From: Kluyvera cryocrescens NBRC 102467
GTDB taxonomy: Bacteria; Pseudomonadota; Gammaproteobacteria; Enterobacterales; Enterobacteriaceae
Length of the DNA stretch: 64,000 nucleotides
Assembly (NCBI RefSeq): GCF_001571285.1
Contig: NZ_BCTM01000007.1
Location: 62,001 to 126,000 of the forward strand
Direction: 5' to 3'
Below the pieces are notes generated by a model that saw nothing but the letters and a program-made list of their open reading frames with translations, made no database searches and was not told the DNA's origin. Position 1 is the first letter of the stretch; each line of letters begins with the position of its first letter. This document shows, piece by piece, positions 46,508 to 56,122 of the stretch. Both the position numbers and the translations under genes were made by a program.

Positions 46508-47299
46508 TTACTGGCCACTGGCATACACCATGTTGACCACCCCGGTATCCGCGACGATGGCGCTCACGATGCGGCCACTGCTTTCATTTTTCACTTTGAT
46601 GATCTCACCCTTACGTCCTTTCTTCATGGCTTCACCCATGGTGCGCGCCTCAACGCCGTTTTGCTCGGCAATCATCAGCACGCGCTGCCCGCGATCGACC
46701 AGCGTTGGGGAGTCGAGTTGGTTGGTGGTAATGGGCTGTCTGTCGCGAATACGGCGTTTTACCGTCATCCCCATCACATCATCCGGTTTGGTGATGTATT
46801 CGCCGCGAGTGCTGCTGATATTGATTTTCTTCAGCGTGATGCTGCTGGCGGAAATGACCTGGCCGCGTTCCAGCGTGTTATTGGCGACGACCACCGGCAG
46901 ATAGATATCCGGTTTTACGGTCACCGAAATATCCCAACCGTTCGCGCCCTCGCAGCGGACATCAAAACGCAGCCGGTTGATATCAAGGCGATCGCCGCCG
47001 GGAATCGAAACGGCAGGTTCCTGATGGCAGACAGCGTACTGCGACGCCTCGGAAGGAATAAACAGATTCATCTTCGCCTGGTAGTCAGGCCACTGACGAC
47101 GTTTGGCTTCCTGGCGAATGATATCCGCGGCGTGAAGCTGCACGGCGACATAGATTTGTTTGCGGGCGCTGGCCGGGGCTGGGGTGTTGGCAGATACCGT
47201 TGATGCGCCGCACAGGACCAGCAGGAAAAAGCCGATGAGGAAGCGGAAATGCCGTTTCACCCTGGCGTGAAGAAAATTCACAAAACCGTTATTAATCAT
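46508..47299 (-). CDS. lfgA: Flag-2 P-ring assembly chaperone LfgA (FlgA family)
   Basis: Periplasmic protein of 263 residues with an N-terminal signal (hydrophobic about 19-33, ...GASTVSA). The C-terminal SAF domain is clear: VVANNTLERGQVISASSITLKK and TTNQLDSPTLVDRGQRVLMI. Two cysteines (AVCHQE and VRCEGA) may pair. It would help LfgI assemble the P ring. Divergent from lfgB; 131 bases separate it from lfgM downstream. Confidence 0.92.
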   Translation of the reverse strand: MINNGFVNFLHARVKRHFRFLIGFFLLVLCGASTVSANTPAPASARKQIYVAVQLHAADIIRQEAKRRQWPDYQAKMNLFIPSEASQYAVCHQEPAVSIPGGDRLDINRLRFDVRCEGANGWDISVTVKPDIYLPVVVANNTLERGQVISASSITLKKINISSTRGEYITKPDDVMGMTVKRRIRDRQPITTNQLDSPTLVDRGQRVLMIAEQNGVEARTMGEAMKKGRKGEIIKVKNESSGRIVSAIVADTGVVNMVYASGQ

Positions 47300-47312
47300 G
47301 TAATTAAAACCT

Positions 47313-47328
47313 TGGCATGAATATTGCT
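47313..47328 (+). promoter_or_regulatory. Sigma-54 promoter of the lfgB operon
   Basis: TGGCATGAATATTGCT matches the sigma-54 consensus TGGCAYR-N4-TTGCW at every defined position. It lies 49 bases before the lfgB GTG. With LafK as activator this explains control of the rod-hook-ring genes. Confidence 0.85.
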
Positions 47329-47376
47329 ATAAGAATTCGCAGATCATGCAGGTTTAGCATCACGAGGGTGTGAATT

Positions 47377-47736
47377 GTGAGTATTACTTTTGACAAAGCA
47401 TTGGGCGTTCATCCACAGGCTGTAGCACTTCGACTTTCCCGAGCAGAGTTGCTGTCAGCGAACCTGGCGAACGTAGATACCCCCAACTTCCAGGCTAAAG
47501 ATATTGATTTTGCCTCCGAGATGCAACGTTCACGTTCGAGTTTTTCAATGGGAGCGATGCCGTCGGCACCGGAGGAAATGTATCGCGTGCCTTACCAACC
47601 TTCTTCGGACGGCAACACCGTTTCGTTGAACGTTGAGCAGGCTGAGTTTGCGAAAAACACCCAGGACTATCAGATGAGCCTGGCATTTTTAAACATGAAG
47701 TTCACTGGTCTGAAAACGGCCATTGAAGGCAAGTAA
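47377..47736 (+). CDS. lfgB: Flag-2 proximal rod protein LfgB (FlgB family)
   Basis: Protein of 119 residues, GTG start at 47377 with GAGGG nine bases upstream. The rod signature RLSRAELLSANLANVDTPNF is at residues about 19-38, and the C-terminal helix carries QMSLAFLNMKFTGLKTAI. First gene of the long lfgBCDEFGHIJKL operon; the sigma-54 promoter sits upstream. Confidence 0.93.
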   Translation: MSITFDKALGVHPQAVALRLSRAELLSANLANVDTPNFQAKDIDFASEMQRSRSSFSMGAMPSAPEEMYRVPYQPSSDGNTVSLNVEQAEFAKNTQDYQMSLAFLNMKFTGLKTAIEGK

Positions 47737-47758
47737 TCGACGTAGGTAACCACGGAAT

Positions 47759-48184
47759 ATGGCTTTTTCAGATATCTACCGCGTTTCAGGCTCGGCGATG
47801 ACGGCGCAAACCGTACGTCTGAACACCATCGCCAGTAACCTCGCCAACGCGGAAACCGCCTCGGCGACGGAAACCGGCACCTATAAAGCTCGTCGCCCGG
47901 TATTCGCGGCGGTTTATAAGAACGATGAGTTGATGAATGACCGTGCCCTGACCGGCGCTCGCGTTCAGGTGATGGACGTGGTTGAGACCGGAAACGCGGT
48001 ACAGCGTTATGAACCGAACAACCCGATGGCCAGCGATGACGGCTATGTCTACTACCCGGATGTGAACGTGGTGGAAGAGATGGCGGACATGATGTCGGCC
48101 TCACGTGGTTTTGAAACCAACGTGGAAGTTCTTAACAGTATTAAAAGTATGCAGCAAAGCCTGCTGCGACTCGGAGAAGCGTAA
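47759..48184 (+). CDS. lfgC: Flag-2 proximal rod protein LfgC (FlgC family)
   Basis: Protein of 141 residues. The start VSGSAMTAQTVRLNTIASNLANAET carries the rod N-terminal motif at residues about 8-32, and the C-terminal MSASRGFETNVEVLNSIKSM is the matching coiled-coil end. It follows lfgB by 22 bases. Confidence 0.94.
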   Translation: MAFSDIYRVSGSAMTAQTVRLNTIASNLANAETASATETGTYKARRPVFAAVYKNDELMNDRALTGARVQVMDVVETGNAVQRYEPNNPMASDDGYVYYPDVNVVEEMADMMSASRGFETNVEVLNSIKSMQQSLLRLGEA

Positions 48185-48186
48185 GC

Positions 48187-48861
48187 ATGAACGTAGATAC
48201 CTCATATACCGATAGCCGCAACGGCAGCTCAACCAGCGGTGTGGCTAGCAATAGCACGGCTTCTGGGATGAACACCATGTTTATGCAGCTGTTGGTGGCG
48301 CAGATCCAAAACCAGGATCCGCTGAACCCGACGGACGGTACGGAATACGTCAGCCAGCTGGCACAGCTGACGCAGGTGCAATCGATGGAAACCATGTCGC
48401 AGCTGATGGCCAACAGCTCGGTGCTGATGGACAACCTGCAAACGCTGACCACCGGCAATCTGGTGGGTCAGCACGTGATGGTGCAGACCGATTCAATTCA
48501 GAGCGATGGTGAAACCGCGCTGGATGGACGTATTACGCTGGATCACGCCGCTAACGTGGTCACCGTTATCGTCAAAGATTCTGCCGGCGTTGAGCACAAA
48601 ATTGAGTTGGGCAAACAGGAAGCCGGTCAGGTGGACTTCAACATCGACCCGGAGGAACTGGGCCTGAGCGAAGGGAAATACACGCTGAGCGTGGTGACCG
48701 ATACCGGTGAAGAGAACGTGCCTATTGAAATTGGTGGCGTGGTCAGCAACGTGCGTATCCCGCTGGATGGCAGCTCTACCGTGCTGAATATCAACGGATT
48801 GGGCGAAATCGCCTACAACAACATTACCCAGTTTGGCTCTGCCTCAAAGAACAAAGCCTGA
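48187..48861 (+). CDS. lfgD: Flag-2 hook-cap protein LfgD (FlgD family)
   Basis: Protein of 224 residues that would cap the growing hook and be lost later. FlgD features: MFMQLLVAQIQNQDPLNPTDGTEYVSQLAQL (about 34-64, in pieces), then Ig-like and tudor-like domains with LDGRITLDHAANVVTV and KYTLSVVTDTGEE. It starts two bases after lfgC. Confidence 0.93.
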   Translation: MNVDTSYTDSRNGSSTSGVASNSTASGMNTMFMQLLVAQIQNQDPLNPTDGTEYVSQLAQLTQVQSMETMSQLMANSSVLMDNLQTLTTGNLVGQHVMVQTDSIQSDGETALDGRITLDHAANVVTVIVKDSAGVEHKIELGKQEAGQVDFNIDPEELGLSEGKYTLSVVTDTGEENVPIEIGGVVSNVRIPLDGSSTVLNINGLGEIAYNNITQFGSASKNKA

Positions 48862-48897
48862 AGTGAATCAGGTCTCTACATTTAACAGGAATGATTT

Positions 48898-50088
48898 ATG
48901 AGTTTTAGTATTGCAACTTCCGGCCTGAATGCCGTTACCGAACAGCTCAACGCGATCTCCAACAACATTGCTAACTCCGGCACCGTTGGCTTTAAATCTG
49001 GCCGCGCTGAGTTCTCCGCGCTGTATGCCGAAAGTCAGCCGCTGGGCGTGGGCGTGACGGGGATTACCCAGAGCATCACGAAAGGGGGAAGTATCGCTTC
49101 CACCGGTACCGCACTGGATCTGGCGATTAACGGCAACGGCTTCTTTATGGTTCGCGACAGCGCGGGCACCACGGCCTATACCCGTGCGGGCTATTTCGGC
49201 ACCGACAGCAACGGCAACCTGATCAACAACCAGGGCATGTACATGCAGGGCTATCCGGTGGATGCCAACGGCACGTTGCAGGTGGGTACCATCAGCAACC
49301 TGACCATCAGCAGCGGCTCTATTCCAGCGCAGGCGACCAAAAGCATCGACTTCACGGCGAATATGGATGCGCGCGCGGAAGTGCCGGCAACCTCCCCGTT
49401 CGACCCGAAAGATAACACCAGCTACAACAACTCCTATACCACCCAGGTGTATGACTCGCTGGGTCGTGAGCACACCCTGAATCAGTACTTTGTGAAAACG
49501 GGTGATAACACCTGGCAGGTTCACTATTACATGGATGACGCGGAAGTGCCTGGATCGATGAAGGATCTGACGTTTAACACCCAGGGGATTTTGACCGACC
49601 CAACCAGTGCGGTGAAGTTAAATGCAGCTATTCCAGGTGCCGAGGCAATGGAAATTGCTCTGACCTACAACAACACCACCCAGTACGGTTCCGATTTCTC
49701 CGTCAGCAAAAATAAAGGCGATGGCTATGCCTCCGGAGAGCGTACTGGGCAGGCTATCGATCAAGACGGCAGCGTCTATGCCACCTTCTCTAACGGCGAA
49801 CGTCTGCTGCAGGGACAGCTGGTTCTGGCGAACTTCACCAACCCGAACGGCCTGCAGTCGCAGGACGGCACCACCTGGGCGCAAACCGCCAGCTCCGGTG
49901 CGCCGCTGACCGGGGCGCCGGGCACCGGCCTGCTGGGTTCTATCGTCTCCGGGGCGCTGGAATCTTCAAACGTCGATCTGACCTCCGAACTGGTGGGCCT
50001 GATGACCGCACAGCGTAACTACCAGGCGAACACTAAAGTGATCAGCACTAACGACAGCATGATGAACGCGCTGTTCCAGGCCGTGTAA
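48898..50088 (+). CDS. lfgE: Flag-2 hook protein LfgE (FlgE family)
   Basis: Hook subunit of 396 residues. The N-terminal motif SGLNAVTEQLNAISNNIANS (about 8-27) and the C-terminal LTSELVGLMTAQRNYQANTKVISTND form the D0 coiled coil. The middle contains the FlgE D2-type region near YNTTQYGSDFSV. Its end overlaps lfgF by one base. Confidence 0.95.
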   Translation: MSFSIATSGLNAVTEQLNAISNNIANSGTVGFKSGRAEFSALYAESQPLGVGVTGITQSITKGGSIASTGTALDLAINGNGFFMVRDSAGTTAYTRAGYFGTDSNGNLINNQGMYMQGYPVDANGTLQVGTISNLTISSGSIPAQATKSIDFTANMDARAEVPATSPFDPKDNTSYNNSYTTQVYDSLGREHTLNQYFVKTGDNTWQVHYYMDDAEVPGSMKDLTFNTQGILTDPTSAVKLNAAIPGAEAMEIALTYNNTTQYGSDFSVSKNKGDGYASGERTGQAIDQDGSVYATFSNGERLLQGQLVLANFTNPNGLQSQDGTTWAQTASSGAPLTGAPGTGLLGSIVSGALESSNVDLTSELVGLMTAQRNYQANTKVISTNDSMMNALFQAV

Positions 50089-50819
50089 TGGATCGCTTAA
50101 TTTTTACCGCCGTCAGCGGTGCGTCGCGGAGCCTGTCTCAACAGGAGATCCACGCCAACAACCTGGCGAACGTCAACACCGAAGGTTTTCGCAGCGATCT
50201 CGACAACGCGCTGACCCAGCAGGTTAACGGGGAAGGCTACGCCTCCCGTTATCTGGCTGAGCCGACGCAAGGTGGCGTGAATATGGCGCCGGGCGCGGTG
50301 CGGGAAACCGGACGCGACCTGGATATCGCCGTTAAAGGCGATGGCCTGATTACGCTGCGCAGCGGCAACCGTGAGGTCTATACCCGTAATGGGCAGATTG
50401 ATGTGAATGCGGAAGGCGAACTGTCGGTTAACGGTCTGCCGCTGGAAGGCGACAACGGGCCGATCGTACTGCCGCCGTTTTCCTCGGTTGCCATTGGCGA
50501 AGACGGGGTGATCACCATTGTCCCTGATGACGGGGATATTGCTGCACCGATGGACGTAGACCGCATCAAGCTGGTGAATATTCCCGCCGACGCGCTGCGT
50601 AAAAATGAAGCCGGCTACCTGGTCACCAACGCCACGGTCAACCCGCGTGATGAAGACGTCACGGTCGCCGCTGGGCATCTGGAGTCGGCCAACGTGTCGG
50701 CTATTAATGAGATGGTCTCCAGCATTGCGTTAAACCGCCAGTTTGAAGCGCAAATCAAGATGATGAAAGCGGCGGAAGACCTTGCCACCGCCGGTAACCG
50801 CTTGATTCGCGGCTCCTGA
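50088..50819 (+). CDS. lfgF: Flag-2 proximal rod protein LfgF (FlgF family)
   Basis: Rod protein of 243 residues; N-terminal MDRLIFTAVSGASRSLSQQE then HANNLANVNTEGFRSD, C-terminal SAINEMVSSIALNRQFEAQIK. The start overlaps the lfgE stop (TAATG). Confidence 0.94.
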   Translation: MDRLIFTAVSGASRSLSQQEIHANNLANVNTEGFRSDLDNALTQQVNGEGYASRYLAEPTQGGVNMAPGAVRETGRDLDIAVKGDGLITLRSGNREVYTRNGQIDVNAEGELSVNGLPLEGDNGPIVLPPFSSVAIGEDGVITIVPDDGDIAAPMDVDRIKLVNIPADALRKNEAGYLVTNATVNPRDEDVTVAAGHLESANVSAINEMVSSIALNRQFEAQIKMMKAAEDLATAGNRLIRGS

Positions 50820-50840
50820 TAATACGATTAAGGAACACAG

Positions 50841-51626
50841 ATGAATCCCGCTTTATGGATCAGTAAAACTGGGTTAGCGGCGCAGGACGCCAAAATGACC
50901 GCCATTTCCAACAACCTGGCGAACGTTAACACCACCAGTTTTAAACGTGACCGCGCCATGTTCGCCGATCTGTTCTATCAGAATCAGCGTACCCCGGGCG
51001 GCCAGCTTGACCAGAACAACGTCTCGCCAACCGGCATTCAGTACGGTACCGGCGTGAAGATTGTCGGCACTCAGAAAGAGTTCACCGTCGGCAGCATTCA
51101 AAACACCGGGCAGAGCCTGGACGTGGCGATCTCCGGCCAGGGCTTTTTCCAGGTGGAAACCGCCACCGGGGATATCGCCTATACCCGTGCGGGTAACCTG
51201 CAGAAAACGCCAGAAGGCGTGCTCACGACCGCTCAGGGTTTGCCGCTGATCCCGCAGATTGAACTGCCGGATAACGTCAAAGATATCCAAATTGGTAAAG
51301 ACGGCACCATCACCGCCACCGTGGCAGGGGAGACGGATGCGGTTGAGCTGGGCCAGCTGACGCTGGTGAACTTCGTCAATCCGGCCGGCCTGGAAGCCAT
51401 CGGCGGCAACCTGTATCTCGAAACCGCGGCCAGCGGTGAAGCGGTAGAAGGTGTACCCGGCGAAGAGGCGTTTGGCCAGCTGGAGCAGGGTTCTCTGGAA
51501 GGATCCAACGTGCAGGTTGTTGAAGAGATGGTCGACATGATCACCGTTCAACGAGCCTATGAAATGAACGCCAAAATGGTATCTGCCGCAGACGACATGC
51601 TGAAGTTTGTCACGCAGTCGATGTAA
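50841..51626 (+). CDS. lfgG: Flag-2 distal rod protein LfgG (FlgG family)
   Basis: Distal rod subunit of 261 residues; N-terminal WISKTGLAAQDAKMTAISNN then LANVNTTSFKRDRAMFADLF, C-terminal VQVVEEMVDMITVQRAYEMN. AAGGAA precedes the start. It forms the drive-shaft rod passing through the P and L rings. Confidence 0.95.
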   Translation: MNPALWISKTGLAAQDAKMTAISNNLANVNTTSFKRDRAMFADLFYQNQRTPGGQLDQNNVSPTGIQYGTGVKIVGTQKEFTVGSIQNTGQSLDVAISGQGFFQVETATGDIAYTRAGNLQKTPEGVLTTAQGLPLIPQIELPDNVKDIQIGKDGTITATVAGETDAVELGQLTLVNFVNPAGLEAIGGNLYLETAASGEAVEGVPGEEAFGQLEQGSLEGSNVQVVEEMVDMITVQRAYEMNAKMVSAADDMLKFVTQSM

Positions 51627-51640
51627 CGGCAGGCAGTAAA

Positions 51641-52315
51641 GTGAAAGCGATGAAAAAGCAGGTAGCAATGGGTTTGCTCGTGCTGGCACTGGCGGGCTGT
51701 GAAAGCCCGGCACTGCTGGTGCAAAAGGATGATGCGGCGTACGCGCCGCCGGAAGATTTTTCCATGCCGGACACCAAGGTGCGCGGCGGCGGGGTCTACA
51801 ACAGCGGCTATAACTGGTCGCTGATTCAGGACCGTCGCGCCTACCGTATTGGTGACATCCTGACCGTGAAGCTGGATGAGTCGACGCAGGCGAGCAAGCA
51901 AGCGCGAACCAACTTCGGCAAGAAAAATGACGTGTCGATGGGCATCCCGGAGGCCTTTGGCCACTCGGTCGACAAGCTGTCGGGCTCGGTCGACGGTAGC
52001 CGCAACTTCAACGGCAGCGCCACGTCGCAACAGCAAAACAGCCTGCGAGGGGCTATCACCGTGGCGGTTTATAAAGTGCTGCCTAACGGCGTACTGGCGA
52101 TCCGCGGTGAAAAATGGCTCACCCTCAACCAGGGCGATGAGTATATGCGCGTGACGGGGCTGGTGCGTGCCGACGATATCGAACGCGACAACTCCATCTC
52201 ATCGCAGCGTATTGCCAACGCCCGCATCTCGTATGCCGGTCGCGGCGCGTTGAGCGATGCGAACGCCGCCGGATGGCTGGTGCGCTTCTTTAACCACCCG
52301 CTGTTCCCAATCTGA
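51641..52315 (+). CDS. lfgH: Flag-2 L-ring lipoprotein LfgH (FlgH family)
   Basis: Outer-membrane ring lipoprotein, 224 residues from the GTG at 51641 (ATG at 51650 is an alternative). The signal ends LVLALAGC with lipidated Cys20. FlgH features include [20 protein letters not shown], then ...[20 protein letters not shown] and RLSG-like [20 protein letters not shown]. Confidence 0.94.
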   Translation: MKAMKKQVAMGLLVLALAGCESPALLVQKDDAAYAPPEDFSMPDTKVRGGGVYNSGYNWSLIQDRRAYRIGDILTVKLDESTQASKQARTNFGKKNDVSMGIPEAFGHSVDKLSGSVDGSRNFNGSATSQQQNSLRGAITVAVYKVLPNGVLAIRGEKWLTLNQGDEYMRVTGLVRADDIERDNSISSQRIANARISYAGRGALSDANAAGWLVRFFNHPLFPI

Positions 52316-52326
52316 CGGAGGCCAAG

Positions 52327-53418
52327 ATGTTTAAACATATTCTGTTGCTGCTGAGCCTCTTTTGCGCCACCGCAATGGCGCAGCCGCTGCGTGACGTGGT
52401 GGATATTCAGGGTGTTCGTGGTAACCAACTGATCGGCTATAGCCTGGTCGTTGGTCTCGACGGGACCGGTGATAAAAACCAGGTGAAATTTACCAGCCAG
52501 TCGGTCACCAATATGCTGCGCCAGTTTGGCGTACAGCTGCCGGCAAAAATTGACCCGAAAGTGAAGAACGTGGCCGCCGTTGCCATCAGTGCGACGCTGC
52601 CGCCGGGCTACTCGCTTGGGCAGAGCATTGATGTCACCGTCTCCTCGATTGGCGATGCCAAAAGCCTGCGCGGCGGTACGCTGCTGCTCACCCAACTACG
52701 CGGTGCTGACGGTGAAGTTTACGCGCTGGCGCAGGGCAACGTGGTGGTTGGCGGCGTGAAGGCCGAAGGAAATAGCGGCTCCAGCGTGACGATCAATACG
52801 CCAACCGTCGGCCGCGTGCCAAACGGTGGCTCGGTAGAACGCGAAATTGCCAGCGATTTCCAGCAGGAGCCGATGGTGATGCTGAATATCAAACGTCCAA
52901 GCTTTAAAACCGCCAACAGCGTGGCGCTGGCACTGAACAATGCGTTTGGCGCAGGAACGGCAACAGCGCAGAGCGCAACCAACGTGGCGGTACGCGCACC
53001 AATGGGCGCCGGTGCCCGCGTGGCCTTTATGTCGGCGCTGGAAGATGTCCAGGTGAACGCCGCCAAGCAGCCGCCGCGCGTGGTGTTTAACGCACGCACC
53101 GGCACCGTGGTTATCGGCGATGGCGTGATTGTCCGCGCTGCGGCGGTTTCGCACGGCAACCTGACCGTGACCATTCGTGAATCTTCCAACGTCAGCCAGC
53201 CGAACGCCTTCGGCCAGGGCCAGACGGTGGTGACGCCGGAAAGTGACGTCAGCGTCAACCGCGGTCGTGGACAAATGGTGACGATTGCTGCCGGAACCAG
53301 TCTGCGCAGTATTGTGAATACGCTCAACAGCCTGGGCGCCGCACCGGACGACACCATGGCTATCCTGCAGGCGCTGCATGAAGCCGGTGCGCTCGATGCT
53401 GAACTGGTGGTGATGTAA
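52327..53418 (+). CDS. lfgI: Flag-2 P-ring protein LfgI (FlgI family)
   Basis: Periplasmic ring subunit of 363 residues with a signal peptide ([18 protein letters not shown]). The mature start [20 protein letters not shown] and [20 protein letters not shown] are strongly typical, as is the C-terminal ...[25 protein letters not shown] precedes the ATG. Its stop overlaps lfgJ. Confidence 0.95.
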   Translation: MFKHILLLLSLFCATAMAQPLRDVVDIQGVRGNQLIGYSLVVGLDGTGDKNQVKFTSQSVTNMLRQFGVQLPAKIDPKVKNVAAVAISATLPPGYSLGQSIDVTVSSIGDAKSLRGGTLLLTQLRGADGEVYALAQGNVVVGGVKAEGNSGSSVTINTPTVGRVPNGGSVEREIASDFQQEPMVMLNIKRPSFKTANSVALALNNAFGAGTATAQSATNVAVRAPMGAGARVAFMSALEDVQVNAAKQPPRVVFNARTGTVVIGDGVIVRAAAVSHGNLTVTIRESSNVSQPNAFGQGQTVVTPESDVSVNRGRGQMVTIAAGTSLRSIVNTLNSLGAAPDDTMAILQALHEAGALDAELVVM

Positions 53419-53825
53419 TGCTTAACGCCATTAACCGACAAACGTCTATTCTGCCCGGCGACATGACCGGGCAGGTCAAAGCGCAAAACCTGGAACAGGC
53501 CGCCGAGCAGTTTGAAGCGCTGATGCTGCGGTCCATGCTTTCGCAAATGCGTAAAGCGGCTGACGTACTGGGGGAAGATAATCCTTTTAACAGCAAACAG
53601 CAGCGCATGATGCGTGATTTCTACGATGACAAGATGGCATCCGAGCTGGCTTCCCAGCGCAGCACCGGGATTACGCAGATGATCATCAATCAGCTTTCAC
53701 CTCAGGTGGCGACGCCGCTTAAGAATGAGGCGGGTGCGGCCGCTTTACAGGGACAACCGCAAGAACTTAAAACGCCCGTCGTTCCCGTGACCCGTAGGGC
53801 AGGAGTAAGCCATGAGTATGATTAA
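53418..53825 (+). CDS. lfgJ: Flag-2 rod-cap protein LfgJ, without muramidase domain
   Basis: Protein of 135 residues that has only the rod-binding half of FlgJ: NLEQAAEQFEALMLRSMLSQ then MRKAADVLGEDNPFNSKQQRM and MIINQLSPQ. The glucosaminidase half present in Salmonella-type FlgJ (about 313 residues) is missing, and the frame ends normally rather than by a break; the last 14 bases overlap lfgK. A separate enzyme would have to open the peptidoglycan for the rod. Confidence 0.9.
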   Translation: MLNAINRQTSILPGDMTGQVKAQNLEQAAEQFEALMLRSMLSQMRKAADVLGEDNPFNSKQQRMMRDFYDDKMASELASQRSTGITQMIINQLSPQVATPLKNEAGAAALQGQPQELKTPVVPVTRRAGVSHEYD

Positions 53826-55179
53826 TATTGCCTTCAGTGGTCTGCAGGCCGCCCAGCTGGGCATGAACGTGACGTCGATGAATACCGCCAACTACCTGAC
53901 CTCTGGCTATAGCCGTCAGGGCATTATCCAGAGCGCGGTGGGGCCGATGGGCGAAGCGGGGATTTCTCCCGGTAGCGGCGTACAGGTGGATAGCATTCGC
54001 CGTATTTCCAGCCAGTATCTGGTCAATCAGGTGTGGCAGACCAACAGCAAGTCTAACTATTACAGCATGGGCAACCAGTACATCAGCTCGCTGGAGAAGG
54101 TGATTGGCACCGACTCCACCAGTCTGGGGACCGGCCTTGATGATTTCGTTAGCGCGATGAGCGCCCTGACGCAGCAGCCCGAATCCCCGGCGCTGCGCCA
54201 GCAGCTGTTGAATCAGGCGAATACGTTAGCAACCCGCTTCAACAGCATGAATGACTTCATCTCCAGTCAGAAAGAGTCCATCACCACTCAGCGCGGGGCG
54301 ATGGTCGATCAGATCAACACCCTGAGCGGTGGGATTGCCGACTACAACAAGAAAATTGTTGAGATGGAAGCCACCGGTGGTAATGCCAGCGTGCTGCGCG
54401 ATCAGCGTGATGAGTTGGTGAAGCAACTGAGTTCGATGGCCGATGTGAAGGTCAGCGACGACAGCAGCGGTTATACCGTGTCGCTGAGCAACGGCCAGCC
54501 GCTGGTGAGTGGTAAAACCGCCGGGCAACTGAGTGCCGGGACGGACGGCAACGGTAATTCGACGCTGACCCTGAAGTTCTCCACCAGCGAGTTTTCTCTT
54601 AACCCGTCTGCGGGCGGGCAACTGGGGGCGCTGTACGATTATGAAACCGGCACCCTGAAGCAGATGAGCGACTCGGTGCAGGGCATGGCCGAAGCCGTCG
54701 CGAATCTGTTCAATGACCAACTGGCAAAGGGTTACGATCTTAACGGTAATGCCGGGAAACCGCTGTTCAACTTCGACCTGTCTAACCCGGTCGGCATGCT
54801 GCAGGTCAATGACCTTACGCCAGAAGAACTGGCGCTGTCGGGCGATCCGAATGAGCCGGGCAACGGTGATAACCTCAAAGAACTCATTGAGCTGAAAAAC
54901 CAGAAAACCAATATCCCGGGTCTGGGCAATATGAGCCTGAATGAAGGCGCTGCCGCGATTATCTCAACCATCGGTATTGCCAGTAAGCAGAGCAAAACGG
55001 AAATGGAAGCAGCCGTGGCGGTCAGCGAACAGGCGCAGAACCAGCGCGATAACCTGAGCGCGGTCAATCAGGATGAAGAGGCGATCAACCTGCAGGTCTA
55101 TATGCAGGCCTATACCTCAAATATGAAGGTTATCGCCGCCGGTAATCAGATTTTCAACGATCTTCTCAGCATTTTTTAA
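53812..55179 (+). CDS. lfgK: Flag-2 hook-filament junction protein 1, LfgK (FlgK family)
   Basis: Protein of 455 residues. N-terminal FSGLQAAQLGMNVTSMNTAN, C-terminal DEEAINLQVYMQAYTSNMKV and ends LLSIF; both are characteristic of HAP1. It starts inside the end of lfgJ. It joins hook to filament together with LfgL. Confidence 0.94.
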   Translation: MSMINIAFSGLQAAQLGMNVTSMNTANYLTSGYSRQGIIQSAVGPMGEAGISPGSGVQVDSIRRISSQYLVNQVWQTNSKSNYYSMGNQYISSLEKVIGTDSTSLGTGLDDFVSAMSALTQQPESPALRQQLLNQANTLATRFNSMNDFISSQKESITTQRGAMVDQINTLSGGIADYNKKIVEMEATGGNASVLRDQRDELVKQLSSMADVKVSDDSSGYTVSLSNGQPLVSGKTAGQLSAGTDGNGNSTLTLKFSTSEFSLNPSAGGQLGALYDYETGTLKQMSDSVQGMAEAVANLFNDQLAKGYDLNGNAGKPLFNFDLSNPVGMLQVNDLTPEELALSGDPNEPGNGDNLKELIELKNQKTNIPGLGNMSLNEGAAAIISTIGIASKQSKTEMEAAVAVSEQAQNQRDNLSAVNQDEEAINLQVYMQAYTSNMKVIAAGNQIFNDLLSIF

Positions 55180-55201
55180 GCGCTATTAGGGACATCAACA
55201 T

Positions 55202-56116
55202 ATGCGTATTAGTAGCCTTTACAATTCAAACGCCATGCTGTCGCAACTCGGCACCAACGGGAACCGCGTGGCGAAACTGATGGAACAGCTGTCGTCGCAA
55301 AAGCGCGTCAACGTACCGTCGGACGATCCGGTCGCCGCCAGCCGCCTGGTGCAGTTGGGCCGTGAACAGGCCGCGATTAAACAGTATCAAAGCAATATCA
55401 CCAGCCTCTCCGGCGCGCTGTCGGTGCAGGAGTCGCACATTACCGCAATGAGCAATCAGGTGCTGGCGGTCGGCGATAAGCTCAAGTTGGCCAATAACAG
55501 TACGCTGAGCCAGAAAGACCTGGCAAGCTACGGTGCCGAGCTGGGCTCCATGCTGGATTCGCTGGTGGCATCGATGAACAGTAAAAATGAGAATGGCAGC
55601 TACCTGTTCTCAGGCACGATGACCGGCAGTAAAACCGTTGAGCTGGATGCAAACGGTAAATATGTGTTTGGTGGCAATGAGAATTCGCGCGATACCATCG
55701 TTGCCAACGGCGTCAGCATTACCGAGAACACCAATATCTCGCACGCTTTTTCCAGCTCCGGTAACGATCTTGAAATGCTGAATAAGCTGAAAGAACTCAG
55801 CGAAAAGATGCAGGATCCGAACGCCAACTACGCGGACTATCAGGACGACCTGTCGGCGATGATCGATATGAGCCAATCGACCAGCGACAACCTGGGCGCA
55901 CTGTTTACCGATCTCGGTGGCCGTCAGAACCGTTTGACGCTGATTAGCGATGCGCATACCGACGTGAGCCTATCGAATGCGCAGGTTGAAACCGATCTGA
56001 ACGCGGCCGATTCGGCGACCACGACCATTAATCTGCAGCTGTATATGACCTCCATGCAAATCACCAATAAGTCCTACAGCATGATCAGCCAGCTCAACCT
56101 CTTCAGTATGTTGTAA
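55202..56116 (+). CDS. lfgL: Flag-2 hook-filament junction protein 3, LfgL (FlgL family)
   Basis: Protein of 304 residues, flagellin-like at its N-terminus: SSQKRVNVPSDDPVAASRLV at about 31-50 (the usual flagellin family run S-x-R-V-N-x-P-S-D-D-P). The C-terminal half has the D0 coil ending NKSYSMISQLNLFSML. It starts 22 bases after lfgK. Confidence 0.94.
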   Translation: MRISSLYNSNAMLSQLGTNGNRVAKLMEQLSSQKRVNVPSDDPVAASRLVQLGREQAAIKQYQSNITSLSGALSVQESHITAMSNQVLAVGDKLKLANNSTLSQKDLASYGAELGSMLDSLVASMNSKNENGSYLFSGTMTGSKTVELDANGKYVFGGNENSRDTIVANGVSITENTNISHAFSSSGNDLEMLNKLKELSEKMQDPNANYADYQDDLSAMIDMSQSTSDNLGALFTDLGGRQNRLTLISDAHTDVSLSNAQVETDLNAADSATTTINLQLYMTSMQITNKSYSMISQLNLFSML

Positions 56117-56122
56117 TCCATT

